A stretch of 64,000 bases of DNA from Kiloniellales bacterium (GTDB taxonomy: Bacteria; Pseudomonadota; Alphaproteobacteria; Kiloniellales; JAKSBE01): NCBI GenBank assembly GCA_030066685.1, contig JASJBF010000033.1, positions 1 to 64,000 on the forward strand. The letters are read 5' to 3'. The position numbers and the translations under genes are program-made. The notes under the pieces were generated by a model. The model was not told the origin of the DNA, searched no databases, and saw nothing but the letters and a program-made list of their open reading frames with translations. Positions 8,685 through 17,504 of the stretch are shown piece after piece; the first letter of the stretch is position 1, and every line of letters begins with the position of its first letter.

Positions 8685-9104
8685 ATGAAGCTAAAGGGTG
8701 GATGCCTCTGCGGCGCGGTGCGGTTCGAGACCGACACGCAGCCGCAATGGATCAGGCATTGTCATTGCGTTCAATGCCGCAAGCAGACCGGCGCGGCCTT
8801 CGTGACCGGATTGATGTACCGCGCCGAAGACCTTCGCTGGACCGGCGAAACCCGCAGCTACGAAAGCTCGGCGGGCGTGTCGCGCACCTTCTGTCCGACC
8901 TGCGGCGGCAGCCTGGCCTTCCGGCAGGCGGACGCGCCGGAGAAGGATTGTCTGATGCTGGGGGCCTTCGACGACCCGTCGCTCATCGAGATCGACGGGA
9001 ACGTAGAGCATGTCTTCGCCGAGCGGGAGCTCGACTGGCTGCATCTGGATGACGATTTCCCGCGGGTCGACGGCCAGCCGATGGGGCTCTACAAGATCAA
9101 GTGA
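8685..9104 (+). CDS. GFA / CENP-V-type zinc protein
   Basis: A 139-residue GFA-family protein. Family members bind zinc and some have been linked to glutathione-formaldehyde adducts; a role in formaldehyde metabolism is not shown here. Zinc-binding Cys residues are visible in GGCLCGAVRF (Cys7, Cys9), HCHCVQCRKQTG and FCPTCGGSL. The length is normal for the family. AGGTGGCGA precedes the ATG. No formaldehyde dehydrogenase genes are nearby. Confidence 0.9.
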   Translation: MKLKGGCLCGAVRFETDTQPQWIRHCHCVQCRKQTGAAFVTGLMYRAEDLRWTGETRSYESSAGVSRTFCPTCGGSLAFRQADAPEKDCLMLGAFDDPSLIEIDGNVEHVFAERELDWLHLDDDFPRVDGQPMGLYKIK

Positions 9105-9132
9105 GCCCGGATCACCTCACTTCGGAGCGACG

Positions 9133-9870
9133 ATGATGGACCTCTCGCTGCGCCGCTCGGCCCGTCTGCCCGCCGCCTGTCTCTCGGCGCTGCTGTGCCT
9201 GGCAGCGGGCGGTGCTCTCGCGACCGCCGACGGGCCGGACCGCTACCGGGTCGTCGAGGTCTCGGCGACGAGCGCGCTGAACCTGCGGGCCAGCCCCGAT
9301 ACCGGCGGCGCCGTGATCGGGAGCCTTCCCGCAGATGCCGACGGGATCGCCAACTTCGGCTGCATCGGCGGGCTCAGCCTGGCCGAGTACGAGGCCGCCG
9401 ACGCCGCCGAGCGCGCGGCGGCACGCAAGACCCGCTGGTGCAAGGTCGGCTACGACCGCAAGATCGGCTGGGCCGCCGGGTGGCATCTCGCCGAAGGCGG
9501 AGAGAAGGACGGCTTTCGCGGCGGCGACGCGCTCGCCGGTCTCGCCGGGTCCGAATGGCTGCTGCGCGATTTCGCCGGCGCGCCGGCGCAGGCCGAGGCC
9601 TGGATCGCCTTCAAGGCCGACGGCACGGCCTCGGGGCTCGGCGGCTGCAACAACTTCAACGGCGGCTACAGCGAGGACGCCGGGTCCTTGCGCTTCGGCC
9701 CCATCGCCGCGACTCGGATGGCCTGTCCCGACCCGAAATCCAAGGTCGAGATCGACTTCTTCCAGGCGCTCGATGCCACCCGCGAGGTCGTCGCGACCCA
9801 CCTGGTGCTCGCGCTCTTCGACGATCGGGGGCAGCTCCTGGCGACCCTGACCCGGCGCGACGCAGACTGA
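9133..9870 (+). CDS. SH3-like / META (HslJ-type) domain secreted protein
   Basis: The protein has 245 residues. The signal peptide (about 1-32) ends in GGALATADG. Residues 38-115 resemble a bacterial SH3 domain (LNLRASPDTGG...VIGSL, then KIGWAAGWHL). Residues about 130-240 form a META/DUF306 domain with the family motif GLGGCNNFNGGY and a later AATRMACP. META proteins such as HslJ are envelope proteins linked to stress or resistance phenotypes. Two adjacent ATG codons (9133 and 9136) could both serve as start. The gene is convergent with the next one, with only ten bases between stops. Confidence 0.85.
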   Translation: MMDLSLRRSARLPAACLSALLCLAAGGALATADGPDRYRVVEVSATSALNLRASPDTGGAVIGSLPADADGIANFGCIGGLSLAEYEAADAAERAAARKTRWCKVGYDRKIGWAAGWHLAEGGEKDGFRGGDALAGLAGSEWLLRDFAGAPAQAEAWIAFKADGTASGLGGCNNFNGGYSEDAGSLRFGPIAATRMACPDPKSKVEIDFFQALDATREVVATHLVLALFDDRGQLLATLTRRDAD

Positions 9871-9880
9871 TACCCCGGCA

Positions 9881-11407
9881 TCATCGCCCCTCGTCGGCGG
9901 CGCCCAGGCCGGCCGTGGCCACGCCCTGGCGGATCGCGGCGGCGTCCATCAGCGCGAGGTCTGCGTTGATGGCGAGCATCTCGGCCTCGAGGCGGTCGTA
10001 GCTCCAGTCGCAGTCGAAGCGGTCCAGCAGGGCGAGGCCGAGGCGCTGGGTCGCCTTGGCGCCGGCGATGCCCTCGATGGCCTTGAGCGCCGCGAAGAGC
10101 GGGTAGGTCGAGCCGACGAAGGCGACCTTGGAGAATTCCGCGTTCGACTGGATGAGATAGTCGACGACGGCATAGCGGAACTGGTTCCAGAACTGCACGT
10201 CCGGCTGCGCCGCGCCCTGGGCAAAGCAGCGCTCGATGTGCCGGTCGAGGAAGCGGCCCATCAGGGCGACGTACTGCGGCAGACCGGCGGTGTCGACGAA
10301 GGGCGGATTGACCTCGTAGCGGCGCTTCTCGCGGTTCCAGATCGCCTGCACGCCCTGCACCTCGTGGGCCACGAAGGCAATGGCGGGATCGGCGCCGGGC
10401 AGGTTCATCCGCCGGGCGAATTCGGCGGCGGCCGCGACGAAGCGGGTCTCGGCCTCGGCGGTCACGCTGGCCGCCGTCGTGCCGAGGGCGGCGAGGCGGG
10501 CTTCGGCCAGGTCGAAGATCTGCAGGTTTGCGCCTTCGCGCTCAGCCTTTGGCATGGCGACGAGCTTGCGGTAATGCGAGACGGCCTTGCCTGTGTTGCC
10601 GATACCCTCCGCGGTGCTGGCGACCATGTAGATCAGCTCGGGCCAGCCGGGCGCGGCACGGAGCTGGCCCTCGAGCGAACGCAGATGCTGGGCCAACTGG
10701 TCGTCGACGACATAGCCCTGCAGCGCCTTGCGGTTGGCGGCGTCGATGGCGATCACGGTCTCGATCAGCCCTCGGAAAGCGGCGAGATCGAGCTGGCGGA
10801 TACGGCTTTGCCGGCTTTCCGACAGCCTTGCGTGGAGCAGCGCGTAGGCCGCATAGGCTGCGATCTCGCCGGGATCGCTGCCGGTCTCGAACCAGAGCGC
10901 GCCGTAGTCCGGGGCGAAGGCGCCGAAATCGGCAGTGAGCACCGCGTTGTCCGCCTGCTGGTGGAGGGAGAAGTGGATCGCACGCTCCACGGCGAGCTGG
11001 CGCTGGAGATAGGAGAGCAGCCCGCCGACCTCGACCCCGCCGACGCTGGCGCGGATCTCGACGGGCTCGAAGAGGTCTGTCGGGATCTCGACGGGCCGGG
11101 TGATGAAGAGGGCGGTCGCGCCCAACGGATCGGCGGTATCGGAAGGGTCCGAAGGTCCCGGGGCCGGCGTCTCCCGGGCGGCCTCGAGCTGGGTTTGGAT
11201 GCTGACCAGCCGCCCGGCCATCATCTGGGCCATGGCCAGGCCCGCACCCTCGGGTGTCTTGCCCTTGGGGTCCACGATGTTGAAGGGGCTGATGACGTAC
11301 TCGCTGTCCAAGAACTGGCGGTAGACCGCGCGCAGGAACCAGAGGTTCGCGGTCAGGAGAACGAGACCGATCGTGGAAAATGCGAGGGCCCGGATTAGAA
11401 TGTCCAT
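9881..11407 (-). CDS. Conserved-looking membrane-anchored protein of unknown function
   Basis: The protein has 508 residues and no family I recognise. A single N-terminal hydrophobic helix (about 5-27, ALAFSTIGLVLLTANLWFL) anchors a long soluble region that is mainly helical and Ala-rich. The middle part has repeat-like helical segments (for example VSHYRKLVAMPKAEREGANL) that could be TPR-like. The start at 11407 is chosen because it begins the membrane segment; the long frame upstream to 11962 is antisense to the divergent gene. Only 174 bases separate it from that gene, so the two may share a control region. Confidence 0.72.
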   Translation of the reverse strand: MDILIRALAFSTIGLVLLTANLWFLRAVYRQFLDSEYVISPFNIVDPKGKTPEGAGLAMAQMMAGRLVSIQTQLEAARETPAPGPSDPSDTADPLGATALFITRPVEIPTDLFEPVEIRASVGGVEVGGLLSYLQRQLAVERAIHFSLHQQADNAVLTADFGAFAPDYGALWFETGSDPGEIAAYAAYALLHARLSESRQSRIRQLDLAAFRGLIETVIAIDAANRKALQGYVVDDQLAQHLRSLEGQLRAAPGWPELIYMVASTAEGIGNTGKAVSHYRKLVAMPKAEREGANLQIFDLAEARLAALGTTAASVTAEAETRFVAAAAEFARRMNLPGADPAIAFVAHEVQGVQAIWNREKRRYEVNPPFVDTAGLPQYVALMGRFLDRHIERCFAQGAAQPDVQFWNQFRYAVVDYLIQSNAEFSKVAFVGSTYPLFAALKAIEGIAGAKATQRLGLALLDRFDCDWSYDRLEAEMLAINADLALMDAAAIRQGVATAGLGAADEGR

Positions 11408-11581
11408 GGGCGGCCGTCCGGAGACCAAACCATCTGCTTTCCGAAGCCTAGCAGGACGGGCGGTGACTTGGGAACCGGAGGGCCAAAGGCGATGAGGCCG
11501 GCGAGCGACGTCCGGTCCCTCGCGCGGAGGATGTCCATCGCCTGCAGACCATCGGAAACTCGGGGAAGTCGGGGGCGTGAA

Positions 11582-13081
11582 ATGACCAAGAGCGCGGAAC
11601 TGGAAGGCTCGTCGGCCTTCGTATCGGACATCGCCTTCAATCAGGTCGAAAGGCTCTTCTCGCCCGGTCGCCACAGCCTCGCGGCCTTGGCCGACTTGGT
11701 GGAGCTGGCGCAGGCGGCCATCTTCAACGAGGAGCTCGTCGTGACCGCGGGCGCTTACGAGAACGCCCGGGCGCTCTCGGACCTGGACTTCGTGAAGCCC
11801 TTCGCGCCCGAGGTCGAGGTCACGGAAGCCGAGGAAGACACGGGTCCCGACCCCGAGAACGGCGAAACGGAAGACAAGGGCGGGATCCTCATCGACGTCA
11901 ACGAAGAGGGCTACCTCAAGAGCTCCCACCCGGTGGGCGAGCTCCTCCTGGCGACGCTTCACAGCGTGAACCTGAGGAGCGACCCTCTATTCGGTTCGCT
12001 GGCGAATCCGGGCGGCTTCGAGGGCGAGGCCTTCTCCTCGGAGGAGGCCATCGCGCGCTTTCCCATCTTGATGCTGGCCCTGCAGGCCGACCGCGGCCTC
12101 CTCGCCTACGACAGCGAGGAGGCGCGCCAGTCCCTGGAAGGCCGGCTTTCGGAGTCCATTGACCTGTACAACGCCCATGCCGTGTCCATGAACGCGCTGC
12201 ACCAGCGCTGGGGCATGGACACGGTGCTGTCGGTGCTGGAGCAGCCCTTCGCCGGCACCCGGATCGTCGACCACGCCCTGGAGTTCGCCGAGTCGGACTC
12301 GCCCGCCGAGACCCGGCAGCTCCGGGAGCTCCTGGGCGGCGCGGCGATGAAGGTGCCGGGCCGTGCCGAGTTCTTCGAGCATTGGAACATGCCGCCGCTG
12401 GGCGTCATCGCCCTCGCCGAAGCCAAGGCCATGGACGACGTCCCCAGGGTCCTCCGCGACTCCCGCAAGAGGTTCTCAAAGCTGCGGGACTCGATTTGCC
12501 GGCTCCGGACCGAACGGGCGGCGCTGGTGGAACGCGCGGATCTGTCCTCCAGGGCCGGCGAGCTGGCCCTGAGGGAGCTGGGCGGCTTCGACGCCGAGAT
12601 GCGCGCCGCGCTGGAGGCGGCGACCGAGGAGCTCAGCGTCCGCCGCTCCCGCCTGCAGCGCACGGAGCTGTTTTTCAGCACCCTCGACTTCGCGCTAGAG
12701 CTGCTCGGCGGCCTCGGCGTCGGCACCGTCGGCAAGGTCATCGACGCCCTGGGGCTGAAGCGCGGCGCCGTCATGCAGCGCATCCCCGGGCTGTTCCGGG
12801 CCGTGAACTTCGTCCGGGCGGGCGACGACGTCCTGGCTTCGGACGTCGTCGAGCGGCTGATCGGACGGCTCCCGAGCGACCTAGAGGGTCAGCGCTTCGT
12901 GCTCGACCTGGGCCTCGCTCATGGCCGGCGCTATTCGGACAGCAGCCCGTCGCGACCGCCGCCGGCGGAGACGGCGGTGCGCATCGAGGGCGAGGAGGGC
13001 ACCACGGAGGTGACCGACCGCGACTTCTGGCGCCTGTCCTGCACCGTGGACGGGTTCCTCGGAATCTTCTCTTTTCCCTAG
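11582..13081 (+). CDS. Protein of unknown function, mainly helical
   Basis: The protein has 499 residues and no recognised domain. It has no signal peptide. It is rich in helices, with an acidic low-complexity stretch at about 80-105 (EAEEDTGPDPENGETEDKGG). A probable coiled coil lies at about 290-360 (RKRFSKLRDSICRLRTERAALVERADL). A short hydrophobic patch follows (FALELLGGLGVGTVGKVI). The start is the ATG at 11582; a longer frame begins at 11468 without support. The stop codon TAG is formed by the first bases of the palindrome that follows. The pairing with the divergent membrane protein is suggestive but unproven. Confidence 0.7.
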   Translation: MTKSAELEGSSAFVSDIAFNQVERLFSPGRHSLAALADLVELAQAAIFNEELVVTAGAYENARALSDLDFVKPFAPEVEVTEAEEDTGPDPENGETEDKGGILIDVNEEGYLKSSHPVGELLLATLHSVNLRSDPLFGSLANPGGFEGEAFSSEEAIARFPILMLALQADRGLLAYDSEEARQSLEGRLSESIDLYNAHAVSMNALHQRWGMDTVLSVLEQPFAGTRIVDHALEFAESDSPAETRQLRELLGGAAMKVPGRAEFFEHWNMPPLGVIALAEAKAMDDVPRVLRDSRKRFSKLRDSICRLRTERAALVERADLSSRAGELALRELGGFDAEMRAALEAATEELSVRRSRLQRTELFFSTLDFALELLGGLGVGTVGKVIDALGLKRGAVMQRIPGLFRAVNFVRAGDDVLASDVVERLIGRLPSDLEGQRFVLDLGLAHGRRYSDSSPSRPPPAETAVRIEGEEGTTEVTDRDFWRLSCTVDGFLGIFSFP

Positions 13082-13250
13082 ATCAATCTGCGCTCAATTG
13101 GAATCGATTGAGCGCAGATAACTTGATCAATTCCATATAGATAGAGCACGATGAAATGAGGTCGTACCGACCTCGCATCTGAATCGCGCTCTGACTGTTG
13201 AAGGAGAGTGGGATTCAGGTTCGAAGCCAATCAGCTTCGAATCATCTCGC
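13078..13250. repeat. Triple intergenic palindrome array
   Basis: It contains three hairpins. CTGCGCTCAAT (13088-13098) pairs with ATTGAGCGCAG (13107-13117). GAGGTCG pairs with CGACCTC (13159-13175), inside AGAGC/GCTCT ends. TTCGAAGC (13220-13227) pairs with GCTTCGAA (13234-13241). The first 75 bases are a near-identical inverted copy of the element at 7794-7898. The TAG stop of the upstream gene is inside its left end. Confidence 0.85.
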
Positions 13251-13269
13251 TTTGAACCGCACCGTCCGT

Positions 13270-15105
13270 TCAGCGCTCGATGCCGATGGGCAGCAGGAAG
13301 GCCTCGGCGTCATAGTAGGCGGTGCGCGCGAAGAACCAGTCCACCACCGTATCGCGGTCCTTGGCCGCCTCGGGGTTCTCGGCGCGGAAGGCGGCCCAGG
13401 CCTTGGCGGTCTCGGGGTCGTCGGCGAGCATCTTCTCGGCCATGCGGGTGACGATGTAGTTCTCGCCGTATTCGTGGCTGGTCATCTGGGCGTTGAAGAA
13501 CCCCCAGTAGAAGAAGCTCGACTCGCCGCTCGGCTCCAGCAGCGCCACCGCCAGGGTGCCGAGCGGCTGATCGGTCGGCACCCGGACGTCGCCGGGCCGG
13601 TAGACCACGCGGTGGCGCTCGGCGACCGGGGTGGCCGAGGCCGTGGCGCGGCCCTCGCGGTTGGGATCGTCGATCTTGAACGCCGTCATGCGATAGCGCT
13701 CGACCTCGAGGCTGCGCTCCGTCTCCAGGACCTCCATCTCGATGCCGTGGGCCGTAAGCCGCTCGATCACCTCGGACCAGACGGCGGGCAGGTAATAGGC
13801 GCGCGGCCGCGGGACCGGATCGTCGGGGGTCGAGCGGACGGATTGCTCGACCTCCAGGGTCACGGGGTCGGCGCTCCAGACGATCTGATCGATGCCGAGC
13901 GCCTCGCTGCGGCGGATCTCGTAGGCGAAGCTCTGGAAATCGACCCGCGGCGCCGGGTCGTCGTAGCCCCAGGCGACCGGCACCGGGTCGATCCGCGCGG
14001 CCCGGTCCGCGGCGATCGCCGCGCGCAGGCTCTCGGCCTTCTCGGCCACCACCTCGATGACCCCGAGGAAGAAGGCGTAGGCGCCGAGCACACGCTGGCG
14101 GTAGGGCTTGAGCGCGTGGATCTCGAGCAGATAGGCCGGGATCTGGCGATGGTCGGCGTAGTTCGACGAGTAGGCCGCGCCGTCGCTGAAATAGGGGTAG
14201 TAGCCCTTCTCCGGCGCCATCTTGTCGTTGCCGTCGATGCAGGGACCGGGGATGTGGCCGAGGCCCGCGAGACGGGCCGTCAGCGGGCCGGCCAGCTCGC
14301 GCCGCAGCCAGGCGAAGATGGCGGGACTCAGCCCGGAGTCGCCGTTGTCGCACCAGGTCACGTCGTACTGGTAGTTCTGGCCGTCGGTCGAATGGGCGTC
14401 GATGAAGAACGCCGGGTCGTAGTCGGTCATCACCTTCACGACCGCCCGGATCTCCGGGCTGTCGAGCTTGCCGAAGTCGCGGTTGAGGTTCAGCCAGCGG
14501 CCGTTGGCGCGGCGGCCCGAGGTGTTCGGCCCGTGCTGGTTGATGCGCCCGGTCTCGGACTGGCGCAGGTAGCCCTGGACGTTTAGCACCGGAACGAACA
14601 GGAGGTTCGCCTTGTCGAGCAGCGCCCGCCGGCCGCCGGTGACGGCGAGGTCGCGGACCAGCATGAGGCCGGCATTGACGCCCATGGATTCGCCGGGGTG
14701 GATGCCGGCCTCGATGAAGACGGTCGGCTTGCCGCTGGCCTCGAGCCCGGCCGGCGACTTGTCCGCGGCGCTGGAGACGATCAGCATCCAGACCTGCTCG
14801 CCGTTCGCCAGGGTCGCGATCGAGGTGAGCTCGACCGCGTCGCTCGCCTCGGCGAGCCGGCGGGCGTAAGCCGTCACCTGCGCGTAGGTCGCGGTCTCGG
14901 CGAAGCCGCTGGCCTCGGCCGGCGTCGCCCATGGATCGCCGGGGCCGAGCGCGAAGGTCGCGCTCTCGCCGTCCCAGGCGGGCGACGGCGGCAGCATCTC
15001 CTGCAATTCGGCGGGCGAGAACTGCGTCTGCGGCAGGGCGGAACCGTGAGACAGGGCAACCAGGGTCGCCAGAGCGGCCGCGGCCGCCATCGCAGGCCTT
15101 CTCAT
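13270..15105 (-). CDS. M14-family zinc carboxypeptidase
   Basis: This is a secreted 611-residue metallocarboxypeptidase. The signal peptide covers about residues 1-22. The M14 catalytic domain has zinc ligands His136 and Glu139 in GIHPGES and His238 in FIDAHSTDG. The probable catalytic Glu lies in LLEIHALKP. An additional C-terminal region (about 400-611) has no assigned domain. It probably removes C-terminal residues from peptides in the periplasm or outside the cell. GGGAGG stands five bases before the ATG at 15105. The gene is monocistronic or last in a minus-strand run. Confidence 0.92.
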   Translation of the reverse strand: MRRPAMAAAAALATLVALSHGSALPQTQFSPAELQEMLPPSPAWDGESATFALGPGDPWATPAEASGFAETATYAQVTAYARRLAEASDAVELTSIATLANGEQVWMLIVSSAADKSPAGLEASGKPTVFIEAGIHPGESMGVNAGLMLVRDLAVTGGRRALLDKANLLFVPVLNVQGYLRQSETGRINQHGPNTSGRRANGRWLNLNRDFGKLDSPEIRAVVKVMTDYDPAFFIDAHSTDGQNYQYDVTWCDNGDSGLSPAIFAWLRRELAGPLTARLAGLGHIPGPCIDGNDKMAPEKGYYPYFSDGAAYSSNYADHRQIPAYLLEIHALKPYRQRVLGAYAFFLGVIEVVAEKAESLRAAIAADRAARIDPVPVAWGYDDPAPRVDFQSFAYEIRRSEALGIDQIVWSADPVTLEVEQSVRSTPDDPVPRPRAYYLPAVWSEVIERLTAHGIEMEVLETERSLEVERYRMTAFKIDDPNREGRATASATPVAERHRVVYRPGDVRVPTDQPLGTLAVALLEPSGESSFFYWGFFNAQMTSHEYGENYIVTRMAEKMLADDPETAKAWAAFRAENPEAAKDRDTVVDWFFARTAYYDAEAFLLPIGIER

Positions 15106-15212
15106 GCCACACCTCCCAAGGGGCTATCCGACCTTATGCCAATACCGAGGCGCGCCAAGATGACGCCTTCTTCACAGATGACCGCCAAGGACGCAGCTCG
15201 GCCGTCGCCCCG

Positions 15213-16130
15213 TCACGCCGCGACCAGCGGCGCCCCCGCCGGCAGGACGAAGGGCAGACGCCGTTCCAGGACCTCGACCCGGAAGCTCTGCCGGTGCAGT
15301 CTTTCGCCGTCGGGGCTCAGGGGAATCTCGTGCTCGGACTCGACTTCCAGCCACTTGTGTCGGTCATATTCGATGTACTGCAGCTTTTCCTTCCCCTCCT
15401 GGATCAGTTCTATGTCCTGGATGACCGTGGACAGTCTTTGCAAGGGGAAGTCCTTCAGGGTCACCACGTCCAGCAGGCCGTCGTTCAACTTTGCCCTCGG
15501 GGCCAGCCGCACCCCGCCGGCCTGCACGCCGTTGCAGGCGGCCGCCATGATCATGACGTCGTCCTTCCATTCGCGGCCGTCGTCCGAACGTGCGTCCGAT
15601 CGGTAGAGAACCTCGCCTTTCAGGGCCATGAGAAAGCCGGTCAATCCGTAGGCGGCGCCCTTGAACGCCGTCTTCAGGCGTTCCGAGGTCTGGAAGGTGA
15701 CATTCGCGCCGAAGCCGGCGACCAGGGCGTTCAGGAAACAGGAATCGTCGATCCGGCCCACGTCTATGGGCGTCACCTTGCCCCTGGCCGCCAGGCGAAG
15801 CGCGGCCAGCGGATTGTTGACGCCGATGCCGCAACCGCGCGCGAAGTCGTTGGCCGAGCCGAGGGGGAGCACCGCCATGGCCGCCTCGGGGGAGTCGGTC
15901 TCCGCCATGATGCCGTTGACGATCTCGTTCACCGTGCCGTCGCCGCCGCCGGCGACGATCACGTCGACCCGCTCCCGCAAGGCCCTGGCCGCGTGGCGCG
16001 CCGCATCGCCGGCCTCCCAGGTCACCTCGACCTCGATGCCGACTCCCTCCCGACGGAGGTTCTCGACGGCGGGACGAAGGCGGGGATCGCCCGCTTTCTT
16101 GCCGTTGAGAATCAGCCGAAGTGAGCGCAC
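15213..16130 (-). CDS. YegS/DagK-type lipid kinase
   Basis: A 305-residue cytoplasmic kinase of the diacylglycerol-kinase catalytic family. The nucleotide-binding motif GGGDGT is at 61-66, followed by VNEIVNGI, LPLGSANDFARG and DVGRID. These are classic YegS/YtlR blocks. It probably phosphorylates a lipid such as phosphatidylglycerol or diacylglycerol; the substrate is inferred only from the family. It starts with GTG at 16130, with GGGGA upstream. It is 17 bases downstream of the next gene in transcription order (16148-17179), so the two are probably co-transcribed. Confidence 0.92.
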   Translation of the reverse strand: MRSLRLILNGKKAGDPRLRPAVENLRREGVGIEVEVTWEAGDAARHAARALRERVDVIVAGGGDGTVNEIVNGIMAETDSPEAAMAVLPLGSANDFARGCGIGVNNPLAALRLAARGKVTPIDVGRIDDSCFLNALVAGFGANVTFQTSERLKTAFKGAAYGLTGFLMALKGEVLYRSDARSDDGREWKDDVMIMAAACNGVQAGGVRLAPRAKLNDGLLDVVTLKDFPLQRLSTVIQDIELIQEGKEKLQYIEYDRHKWLEVESEHEIPLSPDGERLHRQSFRVEVLERRLPFVLPAGAPLVAA

Positions 16131-16147
16131 TTTCCAGGTCCCCAGGA

Positions 16148-17179
16148 TCAGTTCGACGACCTCTTGCGCGCCGAGTCGAAGTAGGACTTGATCGAGTCGT
16201 TCATCCGCGACTGCCCGACCGAGGAGGCGACCCCGCTGAAGAAGCCGGCGATCTTATCCGTCGAGGTGCTGTTGAAGTAGAAGACGATCGAGCCCTCTTC
16301 CACCGGCAGGACCAGCCCGCCCGTCACCTGCGAATTGTAGGTGTGGCCCACGAAGAACTGCTTGCTGGCCCAGACAATATAGTCCTCGCCCCGTTGCATC
16401 TGGTTGTGCTGGAGGATGAAGGCCGGGCGTCCCTCGACCTTCTGCTTGCGCCAGGCGAACTCGTTCTCGACCTCCGCCGGCTGGTCCTGCGGAAAGGACA
16501 GGAAAGCCCGGTTGAGGGCGGGGAAATAGGTCTCGAAGAAGTCGTCGTCCGCACGCCATGTCATGCGGATCTCCTCGGCCGGGGAGACCGCCTTGCCGCC
16601 GCCCCGATCGTAGGCGGCGACGCCGTCCAGACCGCGCTCCAGGTAGGCGGCGAAGCGCGCCTTCATCAGGTCGCGGTAGGCCTCGGAGACCGCCGCGGCG
16701 GCCCCGTCCTGGTCCGCGGAGACGGCGGAGAGGCGCTCGCCCAGCTGCGCGAACTCCTCGGCCGAAAGATTGAGGTCATCGCCCGGCTTCGCCCTGAGGA
16801 TCTTGCCGAGCTCGTCCTTGTCGCCGCCGTCGAAGGCCAGCTTCGCCCATTCGCCGTCCTTCGGCGGCGCGCCGAGCAGGCTGAAGCTGAGGTTGTTGGC
16901 GTCGAGCTCGATGTCGCTCCCCGCCGGGTAGGCCGCCTCGAACTTGGCCAGGGGGACCGGCAGGCGCATGGCGACCGCGGCGATGATCTCCTTTTCCCCG
17001 ACGCGATCGAGGTCATGGGAAACGATCTCGCCGGCGAGCAGCGCCTTCTCGTCCTCGGCCGTGAACCCGATCGCCTGCATCACCTCGTCGATCGTGGGGA
17101 CCTTGCCCTCTGCCGCCGCGGCGCCCGGCCGCGCAGCGACCAGCACGAAGGCCAGCGCGATGATGCCGTAACGGACCAT
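16148..17179 (-). CDS. Exported protein of unknown function
   Basis: The protein has 343 residues. Its signal peptide (about 1-23) ends in GAAAAEG. The rest is soluble, with a helical N-terminal half (IDEVMQAIGFTAEDEKALLAGEIV). A more beta-rich C-terminal half has several aromatic segments (ALNRAFLSFPQDQP, YNSQVTGGLVLPVEEGSIVFYFNS). I do not recognise the family. GGGAGG lies five bases before the ATG. It is first in a two-gene minus-strand unit with the lipid kinase, which hints at an envelope-lipid context. It diverges from the aldo-keto reductase. Confidence 0.82.
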   Translation of the reverse strand: MVRYGIIALAFVLVAARPGAAAAEGKVPTIDEVMQAIGFTAEDEKALLAGEIVSHDLDRVGEKEIIAAVAMRLPVPLAKFEAAYPAGSDIELDANNLSFSLLGAPPKDGEWAKLAFDGGDKDELGKILRAKPGDDLNLSAEEFAQLGERLSAVSADQDGAAAAVSEAYRDLMKARFAAYLERGLDGVAAYDRGGGKAVSPAEEIRMTWRADDDFFETYFPALNRAFLSFPQDQPAEVENEFAWRKQKVEGRPAFILQHNQMQRGEDYIVWASKQFFVGHTYNSQVTGGLVLPVEEGSIVFYFNSTSTDKIAGFFSGVASSVGQSRMNDSIKSYFDSARKRSSN

Positions 17180-17504
17180 GATGCCCTCCCTGTCTCATCC
17201 GATCCTGCTACGACCCTAGCCCACCTCAAGCCATAGTAGAACAACGGAGCGAGCGATCCCCCAGGAATCTCTTTTCGGGCGGTGTTGCTGCGATCTCGCG
17301 CTGCAAGGCGATCCGGGTCTTGGCTCCCCCGTCTCCTTGCCGAGGCCTCGATTCGTCGGCAAGGACCGCGGCGGAGAGCCCGGCGGTTCCGTCCGCTGCG
17401 CCGGCCCGCTATCATCAGGATCTGGCAAGATGCGATCCGGAGCGCTTCGCCGGAGGCATTCTCGCCTTGGGTCGGTAGCGGAGGACTTTACGGCGGTGGC
17501 CATC
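17180..17504. other. Divergent intergenic region
   Basis: This is 325 bases between divergent genes and should contain promoters for both. No operator dyad or clear sigma-70 pair was identified, and there is no coding signal. Confidence 0.4.
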
